From Mycolicibacterium hassiacum DSM 44199 (GTDB lineage Bacteria > Actinomycetota > Actinomycetes > Mycobacteriales > Mycobacteriaceae): a stretch of DNA of 64,000 nt. The DNA lies in the NCBI RefSeq assembly GCF_900603025.1, contig NZ_LR026975.1, positions 5,205,098 to 5,269,097 on the forward strand, in the 5' to 3' direction. The translations under genes and the position numbers were made by a program. Numbering within the stretch: the first letter of the stretch is position 1; every line of letters begins with the position of its first letter. Below, one piece after another: positions 34,076 to 42,815 of the stretch. The notes beneath the pieces were generated by a model. The model was not told the DNA's origin, ran no database searches, and saw nothing but the letters and a program-made list of their open reading frames with translations.

Positions 34076-34400
34076 GCCAGGGGTTTGCCGCGCCGGATCC
34101 GCCAGCGACGAACTTCGGGTTCACGAACGACACGACCGAGAACAGGTTCTCGAAGCGGCGCTGGTCGGTGTCGGTCGAATGCGAGACTCATCTGCCCGCG
34201 GAAGACCGGCGCCAGGAACCCGATCGTCAGGAACCGCGGCAGCGGGGCCAACATCCAGCGCAGCGGCGGGTTGGTCGTCTTCAGATCGACCAGCGTTCAG
34301 GCGGTGGTGCGCAACCGTGGCGGTGGCGCCGGCGGCCGACCAGGGCATCGGTCAACTCGAGCTCGTTGCGACTCCACCGCCGGGCGCGGTGAGGAACACG
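34072..34400 (-). pseudogene. Unidentified degraded coding sequence
   Basis: On the minus strand protein-like text appears in alternating frames: RWSRNELELTDALVG (about 34383-34340), TTNPPLRWMLAPLPRF then LTIGFLAPVFRGQMSLAF (about 34280-34185), DTDQRRFENLFSVVSFVNP in another frame (to about 34120), then [14 protein letters not shown] and TAA at 34074-34072. Spliced by eye it forms the C-terminal part of one protein with at least two frameshifts. I cannot name the family. The upstream half of the gene is not found. It converges with and overlaps the stop of the Rv0556-like gene. Confidence 0.5.
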
Positions 34401-34568
34401 TCGCACCGATCCATACGCAAGAGATAAGTAAGTAGTGATTCACAGTCGCAGGCCGCTGCATCTCGATGCAGGACCAGCCCGAGCAGTGCTGATGACACGC
34501 TGATTACCAGCATCTATACGGCGGAATCGCGGAATGCGGCCACCGCTTCGTGGCCGTCAATACCGCCG
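34401..34568. other. Stretch without a recognisable gene
   Basis: With the preceding relic, nearly 500 bp here lack an intact gene. This part has lower GC content (for example AAGAGATAAGTAAGTAGTGATT at about 34418-34439) and shows no start/stop pattern, RNA gene or clear terminator. The mannosyltransferase gene (mgtA, Rv0557) that occupies this position in M. tuberculosis is absent. Confidence 0.5.
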
Positions 34569-35267
34569 TCAGTACCGCCGCCAGGACCGCAGCAGCCGCC
34601 GCAGCCAGTCGTCGTCCGGCACATCCAGGATCGTGTCGTCGACCGAGTCGTAAACCGTCGGGGTGGCCGGGGAACGCGAAGTGACCTCGATCAGGTAGTC
34701 GGAGTTGTAGGCGTCCATCTCGTCGATGTCGACCGCGCTATCGCCGTCGCCGATGCGTTCGGCGACATCCCGGGGCAGACCGGCTTCGCGCGCGAGTTCG
34801 GCCATCTCCGCATTGCTCGGGCCGGGGCCATCGGGTTCCTGGTTGGCCCACAGCAGTTGGACGAACTTCTGGAACTCCGTTCCGGTTCCGTCGCCCTCGG
34901 CGGCCTGGAACAGGGCGTTGCTCACCCGGGCCGAATGCCCCGCCGGGTTGTACCGGTCCAGGAAGGTCAACGGCCGGTAGGTGACCTGCAGCGCACCCAG
35001 CCCGATGTAGTAACCGAGCTCGTCGCCGAACTCGGACTGCAACCGGGCGCAGTGCGGGCACTGGGGTTCGGTGAAGATCTCGATGCGGGCCGGAGCGTCC
35101 TCGAAACCCGCCACGATGCCGAAGCCGTCGTCGCTCAGCGCCAGCGGAACCGGCGTCGGATCGCGCAGGGGCCTCCCGGTGACCTCGACGGTGCAGCCGC
35201 ACAACAGCATTGCCAGCGTGGTCACCGCAACCAGCGCCCGGAGTCGCAGCCCGCATGTCGTTCGCAT
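34569..35267 (-). CDS. DsbA-like thioredoxin-fold lipoprotein
   Basis: The ATG at 35267 gives 232 residues with a lipoprotein signal (LRALVAVTTLAMLLCGCTVE, lipobox near residue 24). The DsbA/DSBA-like thioredoxin fold follows, with the redox motif in ARIEIFTEPQCPHCARLQSE (CPHC), a long helical insertion (NAEMAELAREAGLPRDVAER) and SRSPATPTVYDS, which includes the cis-Pro loop. It should be tethered to the outer face of the membrane and act in oxidative folding or thiol reduction. Neighbours give no clear partner. The upstream 130 bp probably hold its promoter. Confidence 0.85.
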   Translation of the reverse strand: MRTTCGLRLRALVAVTTLAMLLCGCTVEVTGRPLRDPTPVPLALSDDGFGIVAGFEDAPARIEIFTEPQCPHCARLQSEFGDELGYYIGLGALQVTYRPLTFLDRYNPAGHSARVSNALFQAAEGDGTGTEFQKFVQLLWANQEPDGPGPSNAEMAELAREAGLPRDVAERIGDGDSAVDIDEMDAYNSDYLIEVTSRSPATPTVYDSVDDTILDVPDDDWLRRLLRSWRRY

Positions 35268-35398
35268 GTGTCCGAACCCTTTCCGGAGGCACTCTACTTC
35301 CGCCGGGGTGGTGTTACCGGCAGCGACCTCGGTCACCGCGACGAAGGCGGCGTGTTTTCACACGACACATCGTGAGAATTCGGCGCTTTCGTCACCTG

Positions 35399-36229
35399 CT
35401 AGCCCTGCGCCAGCTCCGCGACCGGCTGCCACTGCTCCCAGGTGCGCAGCCGCTGCTCGTAATCGGCGCGCACCAGCTGCAGCGGCAGCTCCCCGAAGAA
35501 CACCCGCAACGGCGGGTCCTCGGCGTCGACGATCCGCAGCACCGCGGCCGCCGACGCCTTCGGATCACCCGGGCGCGCCACCCGGCGGGAGCGGGCCCGG
35601 TCGGCCTCGGCGTGAACCTGTCCGTAGTCCGGCAGCGGGGTGGAGCGGCGCGCCGACGAACCGGCCCAGTCGGTGGCGAACCCGGCCGGCTCGATCAGCG
35701 TCACCCGGATCCCGAACGACGCGACCTCCTGCGCCAACGACTGCGACAACCCCTCCAGCGCCCACTTCGACGCGTGATAGATGCCGAGGTTCGGGAACGC
35801 GGTCACCCCGCCGACCGACGACACCTGCAGGATGTGCCCACCGCGCTGCGCCCGCAGATACGGCAGCGCCGCCTGCGTCACCCACAGCGCCCCGAACAGG
35901 TTGGTCTCGATCTGATCGCGCGCCTCCTGCTCGGTCAGCTCCTCGACGAAGCCGAAATGCCCGTACCCGGCGTTGTTGACCACGACGTCGAGCCGGCCGA
36001 AATGCTCGTGCGCCCGCGCCACCGCCGCGAAGTCGGCCGCCCGGTCGGTCACGTCCAGCCGGATCGGCAGCAGCGCCTCGCCGTAGCGCGCCGCGAGATC
36101 GTCCAGCGTCGCGAGGTCACGCGCCGTCGCGGCCACCCGATCGCCGCGGTCCAGCGCCGCGATCGCCCACTCCCGGCCGAATCCCCGCGACGCCCCGGTG
36201 ATGAACCACACTTTGCTCTGCTCGGTCAC
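35399..36229 (-). CDS. SDR family oxidoreductase
   Basis: This 276-residue classical SDR starts [20 protein letters not shown], with the TGASRGFG cofactor motif. It has [33 protein letters not shown], the catalytic Ser in [20 protein letters not shown], and YHASK. The post-catalytic part ([20 protein letters not shown]) fits the SDR subfamily that reduces or oxidises small carbonyls. The GTG at 36229 is chosen because the residues before it are not conserved. It is divergent from menG with a 55-bp gap. Confidence 0.88.
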   Translation of the reverse strand: MTEQSKVWFITGASRGFGREWAIAALDRGDRVAATARDLATLDDLAARYGEALLPIRLDVTDRAADFAAVARAHEHFGRLDVVVNNAGYGHFGFVEELTEQEARDQIETNLFGALWVTQAALPYLRAQRGGHILQVSSVGGVTAFPNLGIYHASKWALEGLSQSLAQEVASFGIRVTLIEPAGFATDWAGSSARRSTPLPDYGQVHAEADRARSRRVARPGDPKASAAAVLRIVDAEDPPLRVFFGELPLQLVRADYEQRLRTWEQWQPVAELAQG

Positions 36230-36284
36230 CGGCCCAGCATGCCCCGTGCCGGGGCGGACTGTCGCGCCAGGTAGCGTCGCGGGC

Positions 36285-36971
36285 GTGAGCCGTGCGTCTC
36301 TGGACAAGAACCCCCACGAGGTGGCGTCGATGTTCGACGCGGTGGCCCGCCGCTACGACCTCACCAATACGGTCCTGTCGCTGGGTCAGGACCGCTACTG
36401 GCGGCGGGAGACCCGTGCGGCGCTGCGGATCGGCCCCGGCGACACCGTGCTGGATCTCGCGGCGGGTACCGCGGTGTCGACGGTGGAACTCGCCGCCTCC
36501 GGCGCGTGGTGTGTCGCCGCCGACTTCTCGGTCGGCATGCTGGCCGCCGGCCGGTCCCGGCGGGTGCCCAAGGTGGCCGCCGACGGCACCCGGCTGCCGT
36601 TCGCCGACGGCGTGTTCGACGCGGTGACCATCAGTTTCGGGCTGCGCAACATCGTCGACCACCGGCTGGCGCTGCGCGAGCTGGCCCGGGTGACCCGCCC
36701 CGGCGGGCGGTTGGTGGTCTGCGAGTTCTCCACCCCGACCAACCGCCTGTTCTCCACCGTCTACAAGGAGTACCTGATGCGCGCGCTGCCGCGGATCGCG
36801 CGGGCGGTGGCGTCGAACCCGGAGGCCTACGTCTATCTCGCCGAATCGATCCGGGCCTGGCCCGATCAGGCCACGTTGGCCCGTCACATCGGCGAATGCG
36901 GCTGGACCCGGGTGCGCTGGCGCAATCTCACCGGCGGCATCGTCGCCCTGCACGCCGCCACCAAACCCTGA
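36285..36971 (+). CDS. menG: Demethylmenaquinone methyltransferase (MenG/UbiE)
   Basis: MenG methylates demethylmenaquinone to menaquinone with S-adenosylmethionine. The 228-residue protein has [20 protein letters not shown] at the N-terminus, SAM motif [41 protein letters not shown] and the [20 protein letters not shown] motif, all UbiE/MenG hallmarks. It starts with GTG at 36285 and corresponds to Rv0558. It is the final aromatic-ring step; side-chain saturation by MenJ is encoded at 38957. Confidence 0.95.
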   Translation: MSRASLDKNPHEVASMFDAVARRYDLTNTVLSLGQDRYWRRETRAALRIGPGDTVLDLAAGTAVSTVELAASGAWCVAADFSVGMLAAGRSRRVPKVAADGTRLPFADGVFDAVTISFGLRNIVDHRLALRELARVTRPGGRLVVCEFSTPTNRLFSTVYKEYLMRALPRIARAVASNPEAYVYLAESIRAWPDQATLARHIGECGWTRVRWRNLTGGIVALHAATKP

Positions 36972-37104
36972 GACCGCCGACCCGGGCGAAAAACGCTGGA
37001 TATCAAGACGAATCGACCACATCGCCGGGGCGACCCGCCACACGCGCCCGAACAACAGCGGCGAAACCGCCGGTCCGGCAGCGGTCGGCGGCTAGGGTCG
37101 GAGC

Positions 37105-38163
37105 ATGGCTTACGGACGTCTCGCCGACCCGAACATGACCCTCGGCACCGACCCCCGATGCGATCCCCGCATGGTCAAGGCGCTCACCGCGTTCGGCCTC
37201 GACGGCCCGCTCCCGAAGGCCCCGCTCACGGTCGACTCCCCGCTGGAGGAGCGGCTGGCGTTCGCCGCGGCGAACGAGGACGCCATCACCGCGATCTTCG
37301 CCCAGCTCAGCGGCCCGGACTCGGTGGCCGGGGTGGCCACCACGACAACCACGATTACCGGCGTCGACGGCAACGAGATCACGCTCTACATCAGCCGGCC
37401 CGAGAACACCACCGGGCCGCTGCCCGCGGTCGTGCATCTGCACGGCGGCGGCATGGCGATCCTGGCGGCGGGCGATCTGTCGTACCGGTTGCTGCGCGAA
37501 CACCTGGCCGCGGCCGGGTTGGTGGTTGTCGGCGTGGAGTTCCGCAACGCCGCGGGGAAACTCGGCCCGCACCCCTATCCGGCCGGGCTCAACGACTGCG
37601 CGTCGGCGGTCCGCTGGGTCTACGCCAACCGCGCGCAGCTGGGTGTCAGCCACGTGATCGTCAACGGCGAGTCCGGCGGCGGCAATCTCACGCTGACCGT
37701 CACCCACAAGGCCAAGCGGGAGGGCTGGCTGCACGAGATCTCCGGCGTCTACGCGCAGTGCCCCTACATCTCCAACCGGTGGCACGAGGACGCCGAGGAT
37801 CTGCCGTCGCTGGTCGAGAACGACGGCTACTTCATCAGCCGCCAGCAGCTGACACTGCTCGGCTCGCTCTACGACCCGTCCGGGCAGCACGCCGACGACG
37901 CGACGTGCTGGGCGGCCAAGGCCACCGACGAGGAGCTGGCCGGGCTTCCGCCCCACGTCGTCTCGGTCAACGAACTCGACCCGCTGCGCGACGAGGGCCT
38001 GCAGTACTACCGGCGTCTGGTGCGGGCCGGGGTGCCCGCGGTCGGACGGGTGGTCGCCGGCACCTGCCACGGCGGTGACCTGATGTTCCCGGAGGCGATG
38101 CCCGACGTGTTCGCGGCGTCGATCCGGGACGTCAGCGGGTTCGCGAAATCACTGGCGAGTTAG
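37105..38163 (+). CDS. Alpha/beta hydrolase-fold esterase (HSL family)
   Basis: The 352-residue protein has the hormone-sensitive-lipase family oxyanion motif AVVHLHGGGMAILAAG, the nucleophile Ser in VIVNGESGGGNLTLTVTHKA, the acid in SVNELDPLRDEGLQYYRRLV and His in VAGTCHGGDLMFPEAMPDVF. Such enzymes hydrolyse short- to medium-chain acyl esters. The N-terminal cap (MAYGRLADPNMTLGTDPRCD) is typical of mycobacterial relatives. It starts with ATG at 37105, 133 bp after menG, and its stop overlaps the convergent small secreted protein gene. Confidence 0.88.
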   Translation: MAYGRLADPNMTLGTDPRCDPRMVKALTAFGLDGPLPKAPLTVDSPLEERLAFAAANEDAITAIFAQLSGPDSVAGVATTTTTITGVDGNEITLYISRPENTTGPLPAVVHLHGGGMAILAAGDLSYRLLREHLAAAGLVVVGVEFRNAAGKLGPHPYPAGLNDCASAVRWVYANRAQLGVSHVIVNGESGGGNLTLTVTHKAKREGWLHEISGVYAQCPYISNRWHEDAEDLPSLVENDGYFISRQQLTLLGSLYDPSGQHADDATCWAAKATDEELAGLPPHVVSVNELDPLRDEGLQYYRRLVRAGVPAVGRVVAGTCHGGDLMFPEAMPDVFAASIRDVSGFAKSLAS

Positions 38164-38426
38164 CCCGCCCCGACGATCGTGTTGCTGTCGTAGCCGCGGC
38201 TGTTCTGCCGCGGGGCGCCGGACTGCTGCTTGCTGCGCAGCGGTTCGCACATCCCGACGTAGGGCACGCTCTTGCACGGCCCGTGCGGTCGGGCGACGGT
38301 CAACCCCGTCGAATCGCCCGGGCCGGCCGGTCCGGCGACGAGTCCCGCGACCACGAGTGCCGCGGCTACCAGCGCCGCGCCCACCCGCGAGGAATATGTT
38401 GATCGAGTTGTGAAACGGTGCATCAT
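38160..38426 (-). CDS. Small secreted protein of unknown function
   Basis: This 88-residue product has a signal peptide (VGAALVAAALVVAGLVAGPA) and a short mature part with two Cys (GPCKSVPYVGMCEPLRSKQQ) that could form a disulfide. It ends NSRGYDSNTIVGAG. There are ATG codons at 38426 and 38423. Its stop overlaps the esterase stop by three bases. I do not recognise the family; codon use looks normal and the signal peptide makes expression plausible. Confidence 0.65.
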   Translation of the reverse strand: MMHRFTTRSTYSSRVGAALVAAALVVAGLVAGPAGPGDSTGLTVARPHGPCKSVPYVGMCEPLRSKQQSGAPRQNSRGYDSNTIVGAG

Positions 38427-38634
38427 GGCGTCCTCCCGCCGATGCCGGCATCAACGCCTGTGACAGCCAGAGTAATCCCGCCGGGACGCCGAAAACAGTT
38501 CTGCTAGCTGGCCTTACAGTTAGCCGACCTGTGCATCGGGTCCCGTTGACTCCGCGCCGAGCGCGCGGTGCTCTCGCACTGTTGCGCCGTGGTTGTACTG
38601 TCAACGCCGGGAGTCGGGGCTATCCTGCTCGGCG

Positions 38635-38910
38635 ATGGCCACTTTCAAGCGCTACCTCGCGTTCCAGGCGATGACGCTGACCTTCGGCATCGTCGGGCCG
38701 ATCTTTCTGCTGCTGTACTTCGCGAGTCAGCCCGACCCGACGCTGAAGTGGGCCTACTGGTGGGGGTTGGTGATCACCACCGCCGACGTGCTGGTGGCGT
38801 TGTGGCTGACCGAGCAGACGATCACGGGGACCGCCGAGGGTCCCGACGACGCCCAGTCGCTGCCGACCCGTATCGCCGAGCGCTTCCCCGGCCTCACCCA
38901 GCGGTCCTGA
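38635..38910 (+). CDS. Small two-helix membrane protein
   Basis: The 91-residue protein starts MATFKRYLAFQAMTLTFGIV and has two hydrophobic segments, at about residues 10-29 and 40-60 (YWWGLVITTADVLVALWLTE), followed by a short polar tail. The ATG at 38635 is preceded by TATCCT at 38621-38626, a reasonable -10 element that would place the transcript start almost at the start codon. No function is known. It lies between the small secreted protein gene (divergent) and menJ (convergent). Confidence 0.7.
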   Translation: MATFKRYLAFQAMTLTFGIVGPIFLLLYFASQPDPTLKWAYWWGLVITTADVLVALWLTEQTITGTAEGPDDAQSLPTRIAERFPGLTQRS

Positions 38911-38956
38911 GTCGTACTGACCGCCGCGCCAGCACGGCCCGGAGTCCCGGTAAACC

Positions 38957-40177
38957 TCAGCTGAACGGGGGCCGCTCGTCGAAGCGGCGGGACGCCCGGC
39001 CCGCCAGCCGCCACAACCGCGCCACCCAGTCGGCGTCCTCGTCGGTGACGAAGTTGCCCATCACCCGCACCGCGATGCGCATCAGCGCCGCCGAGCGCAT
39101 CGCCAGCGGGCCCGCGGTGGGCAGGAACCGGGGGAAGGTCAACAGCAGCGCCAGCCGCCGCGCCACCGAGAAACACCGGGCGTAGTGGGCCTGCAGCGTG
39201 GCCGGCCAGGCCGCCGACAGATCGCCGGTGCCCAGCAGTTCGGCGGCCAGTCGGCCGGTCTCCAGGCCGTAGTCGATGCCCTCGCCGTTGAGCGGGTTCA
39301 CACAGGCCGCGGCGTCGCCGACCAGCATCCAGTTCGGCCCGGCCACCCCGGACACCGCCCCGCCCATCGGCAGCAGCGCCGACAGCCCGGCCCGCGGTTC
39401 ACCGGTGAAGCCCCACTCCTCGCGGCGCAGGCTCGCGTAGTACGACATCAGCGGCCGCAGCGCGGTGTCGGCCGGGCGTTTCGCGGTCGCCAGCGCACCC
39501 ACCCCGATGTTCACCTCGCCGTTGCCCAGCGGGAAGATCCAGCCGTAGCCCGGCAGCACCTCGCCCTGCGGTGATCGCAGTTCCAGATGCGAGGTGATCC
39601 ACGGTTCGTCGGCCCGCGGGGTGGCGAGGTACCCGCGCACCGCCACTCCGTAGACCGTCTCCTGGTGCCACTGCCGGCCCAGCGCCCGGCCCAGCGTGGA
39701 CCGCGCGCCGTCGGCGACGATCAGGTGCTCGCACCCGATCTCCGCCCCCGAGGCGAGCTGCACCGACCGCACCCGTCCGGTCGCATCGTGCTGCACACCA
39801 ACGGCTTTGACGCCGAGCATCATCTTCGCGCCCTCGTCGGCGGCGACCATGCGGATGCGGTCGTCGAGTTCGGTGCGCGGCACCGCGCTCGAGGTCGCCG
39901 GGAACGACGGCCCCGGCCAGGCCACCTCGACGTCGGCGCCGAATCCCGACATCCGCAGGCCCCGGTGCCGGATGCGCCCGTCCAGCCACGGCCCCAGGCC
40001 CAGCCGCTGCAGTTCGACCACCGCGCGTGGGGTCAGTCCGTCCCCGCAGGCCTTGTCCCGGGGGAACGGCGCCGAGTCGACGACCAGCACATCGCGGCCC
40101 GCCCGGCACGCCCAGGCCGCCGCTGCAGAACCGGCGGGTCCGGCCCCGACGACCACCACGTCGGTTCGCATATCCAC
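38957..40177 (-). CDS. menJ: Menaquinone reductase (MenJ), geranylgeranyl reductase family
   Basis: MenJ (Rv0561c in M. tuberculosis) saturates one double bond of the menaquinone prenyl tail. The 406-residue flavoprotein has the FAD motif VVVVGAGPAGSAAAAWACRAG split over residues 6-26, PRDKACGDGLTPRAVVELQR, the LIVADGARSTLGRALG block and the second FAD motif WMLVGDAAACVNPLNGEGID. The start could be GTG 40177 or ATG 40171. No ribosome site precedes either, and a leaderless transcript is likely. It is divergent from grcC1 with only 21 bp between start codons. Confidence 0.92.
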   Translation of the reverse strand: MDMRTDVVVVGAGPAGSAAAAWACRAGRDVLVVDSAPFPRDKACGDGLTPRAVVELQRLGLGPWLDGRIRHRGLRMSGFGADVEVAWPGPSFPATSSAVPRTELDDRIRMVAADEGAKMMLGVKAVGVQHDATGRVRSVQLASGAEIGCEHLIVADGARSTLGRALGRQWHQETVYGVAVRGYLATPRADEPWITSHLELRSPQGEVLPGYGWIFPLGNGEVNIGVGALATAKRPADTALRPLMSYYASLRREEWGFTGEPRAGLSALLPMGGAVSGVAGPNWMLVGDAAACVNPLNGEGIDYGLETGRLAAELLGTGDLSAAWPATLQAHYARCFSVARRLALLLTFPRFLPTAGPLAMRSAALMRIAVRVMGNFVTDEDADWVARLWRLAGRASRRFDERPPFS

Positions 40178-40198
40178 GGTTACCAGTATGTTGGCAGG
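40178..40198. promoter_or_regulatory. 21-bp divergent promoter core of menJ and grcC1
   Basis: On the plus strand TATGTT (40187-40192) matches the mycobacterial -10 pattern TAnnnT and lies six bases before the grcC1 GTG at 40199. On the minus strand CATACT (40190-40185) lies seven bases before the menJ GTG. The two -10 candidates overlap, and both genes appear to lack a leader and ribosome site. Confidence 0.5.
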
Positions 40199-41206
40199 GT
40201 GCGGACACCAGCGAGTGTGGTGGCAGGAGTCGACTTCGGGGACCCTGTCTTTGCTCAGGATGTGCGTGACGCGGTCGCCCGTATCGAGGACCTCATGGCC
40301 ACTGAGCTGGGCAAAGCCGATGAGCTGATGGCCGAGGCCGTGCAGCACCTGTTCCAGGCGGGGGGCAAACGGTTCCGGCCGCTGTTCACGGTGCTGTCCG
40401 CGCAGATGGGACCGAACCCCGACGCCTGGGAGGTCACGGTCGCCGGCGCGGTGATCGAGCTGGTCCACCTGGCGACGCTGTACCACGACGACGTGATGGA
40501 CGAGGCCCAGCTGCGCCGGGGCGCGCAGAGCGCCAACGCCCGCTGGGGCAACAACGTCGCGATCCTGGCCGGCGACTACCTGTTCGCGACCGCGTCCCGG
40601 CTGGTGTCGCGGCTGGGCCCGGACGCGGTGCGGGTGATCGCCGACACCTTCGCGCTGCTGGTCACCGGCCAGATGCGGGAGACCCGGGGCGCCGCGGCGA
40701 ACCAGGACGCCATCGAGCACTACCTCAAGGTCGTCTACGAGAAGACCGCCTGCCTGATCTCGGCGTCTGGACGGTTCGGCGCCACCTTCTCCGGCGCCGA
40801 CGCCGAGCAGGTCGAGCGGCTGAGCCGGCTCGGCGGCATCGTCGGGACGGCGTTCCAGATCTCCGACGACATCATCGACATCGACAGCGAGGCCGACGAA
40901 TCCGGCAAGCAGCCCGGCACCGACCTGCGGGAGGGGGTGCACACCCTGCCGGTGCTCTACGCGCTGCGCGAGACCGGGCCCGACGCCGACCGGCTGCGCC
41001 AGCTGCTGGCCGGCCCGGTGCAGGACGACGACGATCTGGCCGAGGCGCTGGCACTGCTGCGGGCCTCGCGGGGCATGGCGCGGGCCAAGGAGACGGTCGC
41101 CCAGTACGCCGAGCAGGCCCGCGCCGAACTGGCCCAGCTGCCCGACGTCCCCGGCCGGTACGCACTGGCCTCGCTGGTGGACTACACCGTCAACCGTCAC
41201 GGCTGA
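40199..41206 (+). CDS. grcC1: Polyprenyl diphosphate synthase (GrcC1-like)
   Basis: This 335-residue trans-isoprenyl diphosphate synthase condenses isopentenyl diphosphate units. Both Asp-rich motifs are present: ATLYHDDVMDEAQLRRGAQS (first) and TAFQISDDIIDIDSEADESG (second). GGKRFRPLFTVLSAQMG and VTGQMRETRGAAANQDAIEH are also conserved. Position beside menJ and menG suggests it makes the menaquinone tail precursor (inference; the orthologue is Rv0562). The GTG at 40199 appears to be leaderless. Confidence 0.92.
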   Translation: MRTPASVVAGVDFGDPVFAQDVRDAVARIEDLMATELGKADELMAEAVQHLFQAGGKRFRPLFTVLSAQMGPNPDAWEVTVAGAVIELVHLATLYHDDVMDEAQLRRGAQSANARWGNNVAILAGDYLFATASRLVSRLGPDAVRVIADTFALLVTGQMRETRGAAANQDAIEHYLKVVYEKTACLISASGRFGATFSGADAEQVERLSRLGGIVGTAFQISDDIIDIDSEADESGKQPGTDLREGVHTLPVLYALRETGPDADRLRQLLAGPVQDDDDLAEALALLRASRGMARAKETVAQYAEQARAELAQLPDVPGRYALASLVDYTVNRHG

Positions 41207-41281
41207 GGTCTCGACGGGGACCCGGAACCTTTCGGGACGCGCTAGGCGTTTGATCAGCGGTGAGTTGGTAGGAGGAAGCTG

Positions 41282-42160
41282 ATGACGTGGCATCCGCACG
41301 CCAACAGGATCAAGACGTTCCTGCTGCTGGCGTTGTTCTCGGGGCTCATCGTGGCCGTCGGGGCGATGTTCGGCCGCAACATCATGATCCTGGCCGTGCT
41401 GTTCGCCATCGGCATGAACGCGTACGTGTACTTCAACAGCGACAAGCTGGCGCTGCGGGCGATGCACGCGCAGCCGGTGACCGAGATGCAGGCGCCGGTG
41501 CTGCACCGGATCGTGCGGGAGCTCGCCACCGCGGCGCGCCAGCCCATGCCGCGGCTGTACATCAGCGACACCGCCGCCCCGAACGCGTTCGCGACCGGGC
41601 GCAACCCGCGCAACGCCGCGGTGTGCTGCACCACCGGTCTGCTGCACATCCTCAACGAGCGGGAGCTGCGGGCGGTGCTCGGCCACGAGCTGTCGCATGT
41701 GTACAACCGCGACATCCTGATCTCGTGCGTGGCGGGGGCGATGGCGTCGGTGATCACCGCGCTGGCCAACCTGGCGTTCTTCGCGAGCATGTTCGGCGGC
41801 AACCGCGAAGGCAATGCGAATCCGTTTGCGATCCTTCTGGTTTCGATGCTCGGCCCGATCGCGGCGACGGTGATCCGGCTGGCGGTGTCGCGGTCGCGGG
41901 AGTACCAGGCCGACCAGTCCGGCGCGGAGCTGACCGGTGACCCGCTGGCGCTGGCCAGCGCGCTGCGCAAGATCGCCGCGGGCGTCGAGCAGGCGCCGCT
42001 GCCGCCGGAGCCGCAGCTGGCCGACCAAGCGCACCTGATGATCGCCAACCCGTTCCGGGCCGGCGAGAAAATCGGCCAGTTGTTCTCCACCCACCCGCCG
42101 ATCGCCGACCGCATCGCCCGGCTGGAGGCGATGGCCGGCCGCCGGCACCCGCACTGGTGA
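41282..42160 (+). CDS. htpX: M48 membrane metalloprotease HtpX
   Basis: The 292-residue protein has two N-terminal membrane helices ([39 protein letters not shown]), the zinc motif [20 protein letters not shown] (HExxH type) and the third ligand Glu in [20 protein letters not shown], with a further membrane segment between. HtpX degrades damaged membrane proteins. AGGAGG lies just upstream of the ATG at 41282. It corresponds to Rv0563 and keeps that gene's position after grcC1. Confidence 0.95.
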   Translation: MTWHPHANRIKTFLLLALFSGLIVAVGAMFGRNIMILAVLFAIGMNAYVYFNSDKLALRAMHAQPVTEMQAPVLHRIVRELATAARQPMPRLYISDTAAPNAFATGRNPRNAAVCCTTGLLHILNERELRAVLGHELSHVYNRDILISCVAGAMASVITALANLAFFASMFGGNREGNANPFAILLVSMLGPIAATVIRLAVSRSREYQADQSGAELTGDPLALASALRKIAAGVEQAPLPPEPQLADQAHLMIANPFRAGEKIGQLFSTHPPIADRIARLEAMAGRRHPHW

Positions 42161-42197
42161 GGTTCGGCGCGCGTAACCGCACCGTCCTCGCTAGGGT

Positions 42198-42758
42198 GTG
42201 GGCGTGTTGACCAGATTGCTCGCCGGGGTGATCGGAGTCGCCGGGGCGGCGCTGTTCGGTGGCGCCGCCGTCGCGGGTGCCCAGCCGGACGGGGCCCAGC
42301 CGGCGCAGCCGGACCCGCCGCCGGTGTCGCACAGCGTGAACGTGTTCGCGCCGGTGTCGCTGCCCGAGTACGCGGTGATGGACGGCCAGTGGTACGCGTT
42401 CGCCACCCCCGACGGGCTGACCTGCGTGTTGCAGCGCTCCGGCAGCTACGGCTGTAGCGGGCCGCTGCCGGGGGCGCCCAACGGCGCCAACCTGGTCAGC
42501 GGCGGGCCGGGGGTGCCCGGGTTCGCCCGGACCGACGGCGATGTGTTCGCGGTGGTCGGCGAGGCCAAACTGCTGCCGCCGGGTTCGCGGATCAGCTATC
42601 AGACCGTCAGCTGCGGCACCGACGGCACGGTGACCACCTGCGAGGACAGCCGCATCCAGTCCGGGTTCGTGATCAGCCCGGCGGGCAGCTACATCATCAA
42701 CGGCGGCCGCAACCCGCTGCTGGACCGGCCCGAGGGCACCAACCCGTTCTTCAACTAG
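42198..42758 (+). CDS. Secreted protein of unknown function
   Basis: The 186-residue reading has a signal peptide (LLAGVIGVAGAALFGGAAVA) and a Pro-rich start of the mature region (DGAQPAQPDPPPVSHSV). The rest contains four Cys residues in LTCVLQRSGSYGCSGPLPGA and YQTVSCGTDGTVTTCEDSRI, and ends EGTNPFFN. Start options are GTG 42198 or GTG 42204. The last codons and TAG form the first unit of a four-copy 17-bp tandem repeat. It is inserted between htpX and gpdA1, which are adjacent in M. tuberculosis. No family is recognised with certainty. Confidence 0.75.
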   Translation: MGVLTRLLAGVIGVAGAALFGGAAVAGAQPDGAQPAQPDPPPVSHSVNVFAPVSLPEYAVMDGQWYAFATPDGLTCVLQRSGSYGCSGPLPGAPNGANLVSGGPGVPGFARTDGDVFAVVGEAKLLPPGSRISYQTVSCGTDGTVTTCEDSRIQSGFVISPAGSYIINGGRNPLLDRPEGTNPFFN

Positions 42759-42810
42759 GCCCGGTTTTCAAATAGGCGCGTTCTTCAGCCAGGCTCGTCT
42801 TTCAGCCGGC
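42743..42810. repeat. 17-bp imperfect tandem repeat, four copies, over a stop codon
   Basis: Units at 42743-42759 (CCCGTTCTTCAACTAGG), 42760-42776 (CCCGGTTTTCAAATAGG), 42777-42793 (CGCGTTCTTCAGCCAGG) and 42794-42810 (CTCGTCTTTCAGCCGGC) degrade progressively. The first contains the stop codon TAG of the secreted protein gene. The array fills the gap to the convergent gpdA1 gene. Confidence 0.85.
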
Positions 42811-42815
42811 GCGGG

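Noticed and set aside
34436..34560. Possible RNA gene in the low-GC gap before the DsbA-like gene
   Set aside because: No cloverleaf, conserved loop or terminator could be folded by eye; left as unassigned.
38957..42154. A 1065-codon minus-strand open frame covering menJ, grcC1 and htpX
   Set aside because: Only the first 406 codons before the stop (menJ) show protein-family features. The rest is antisense to grcC1 and htpX and has the Arg/Gly/His/Gln-rich composition of GC-rich shadow frames.
42190..42210. Choice between GTG 42198 and 42204 as start of the secreted protein
   Set aside because: No ribosome site separates them; the longer form is given and no finding is made of it.
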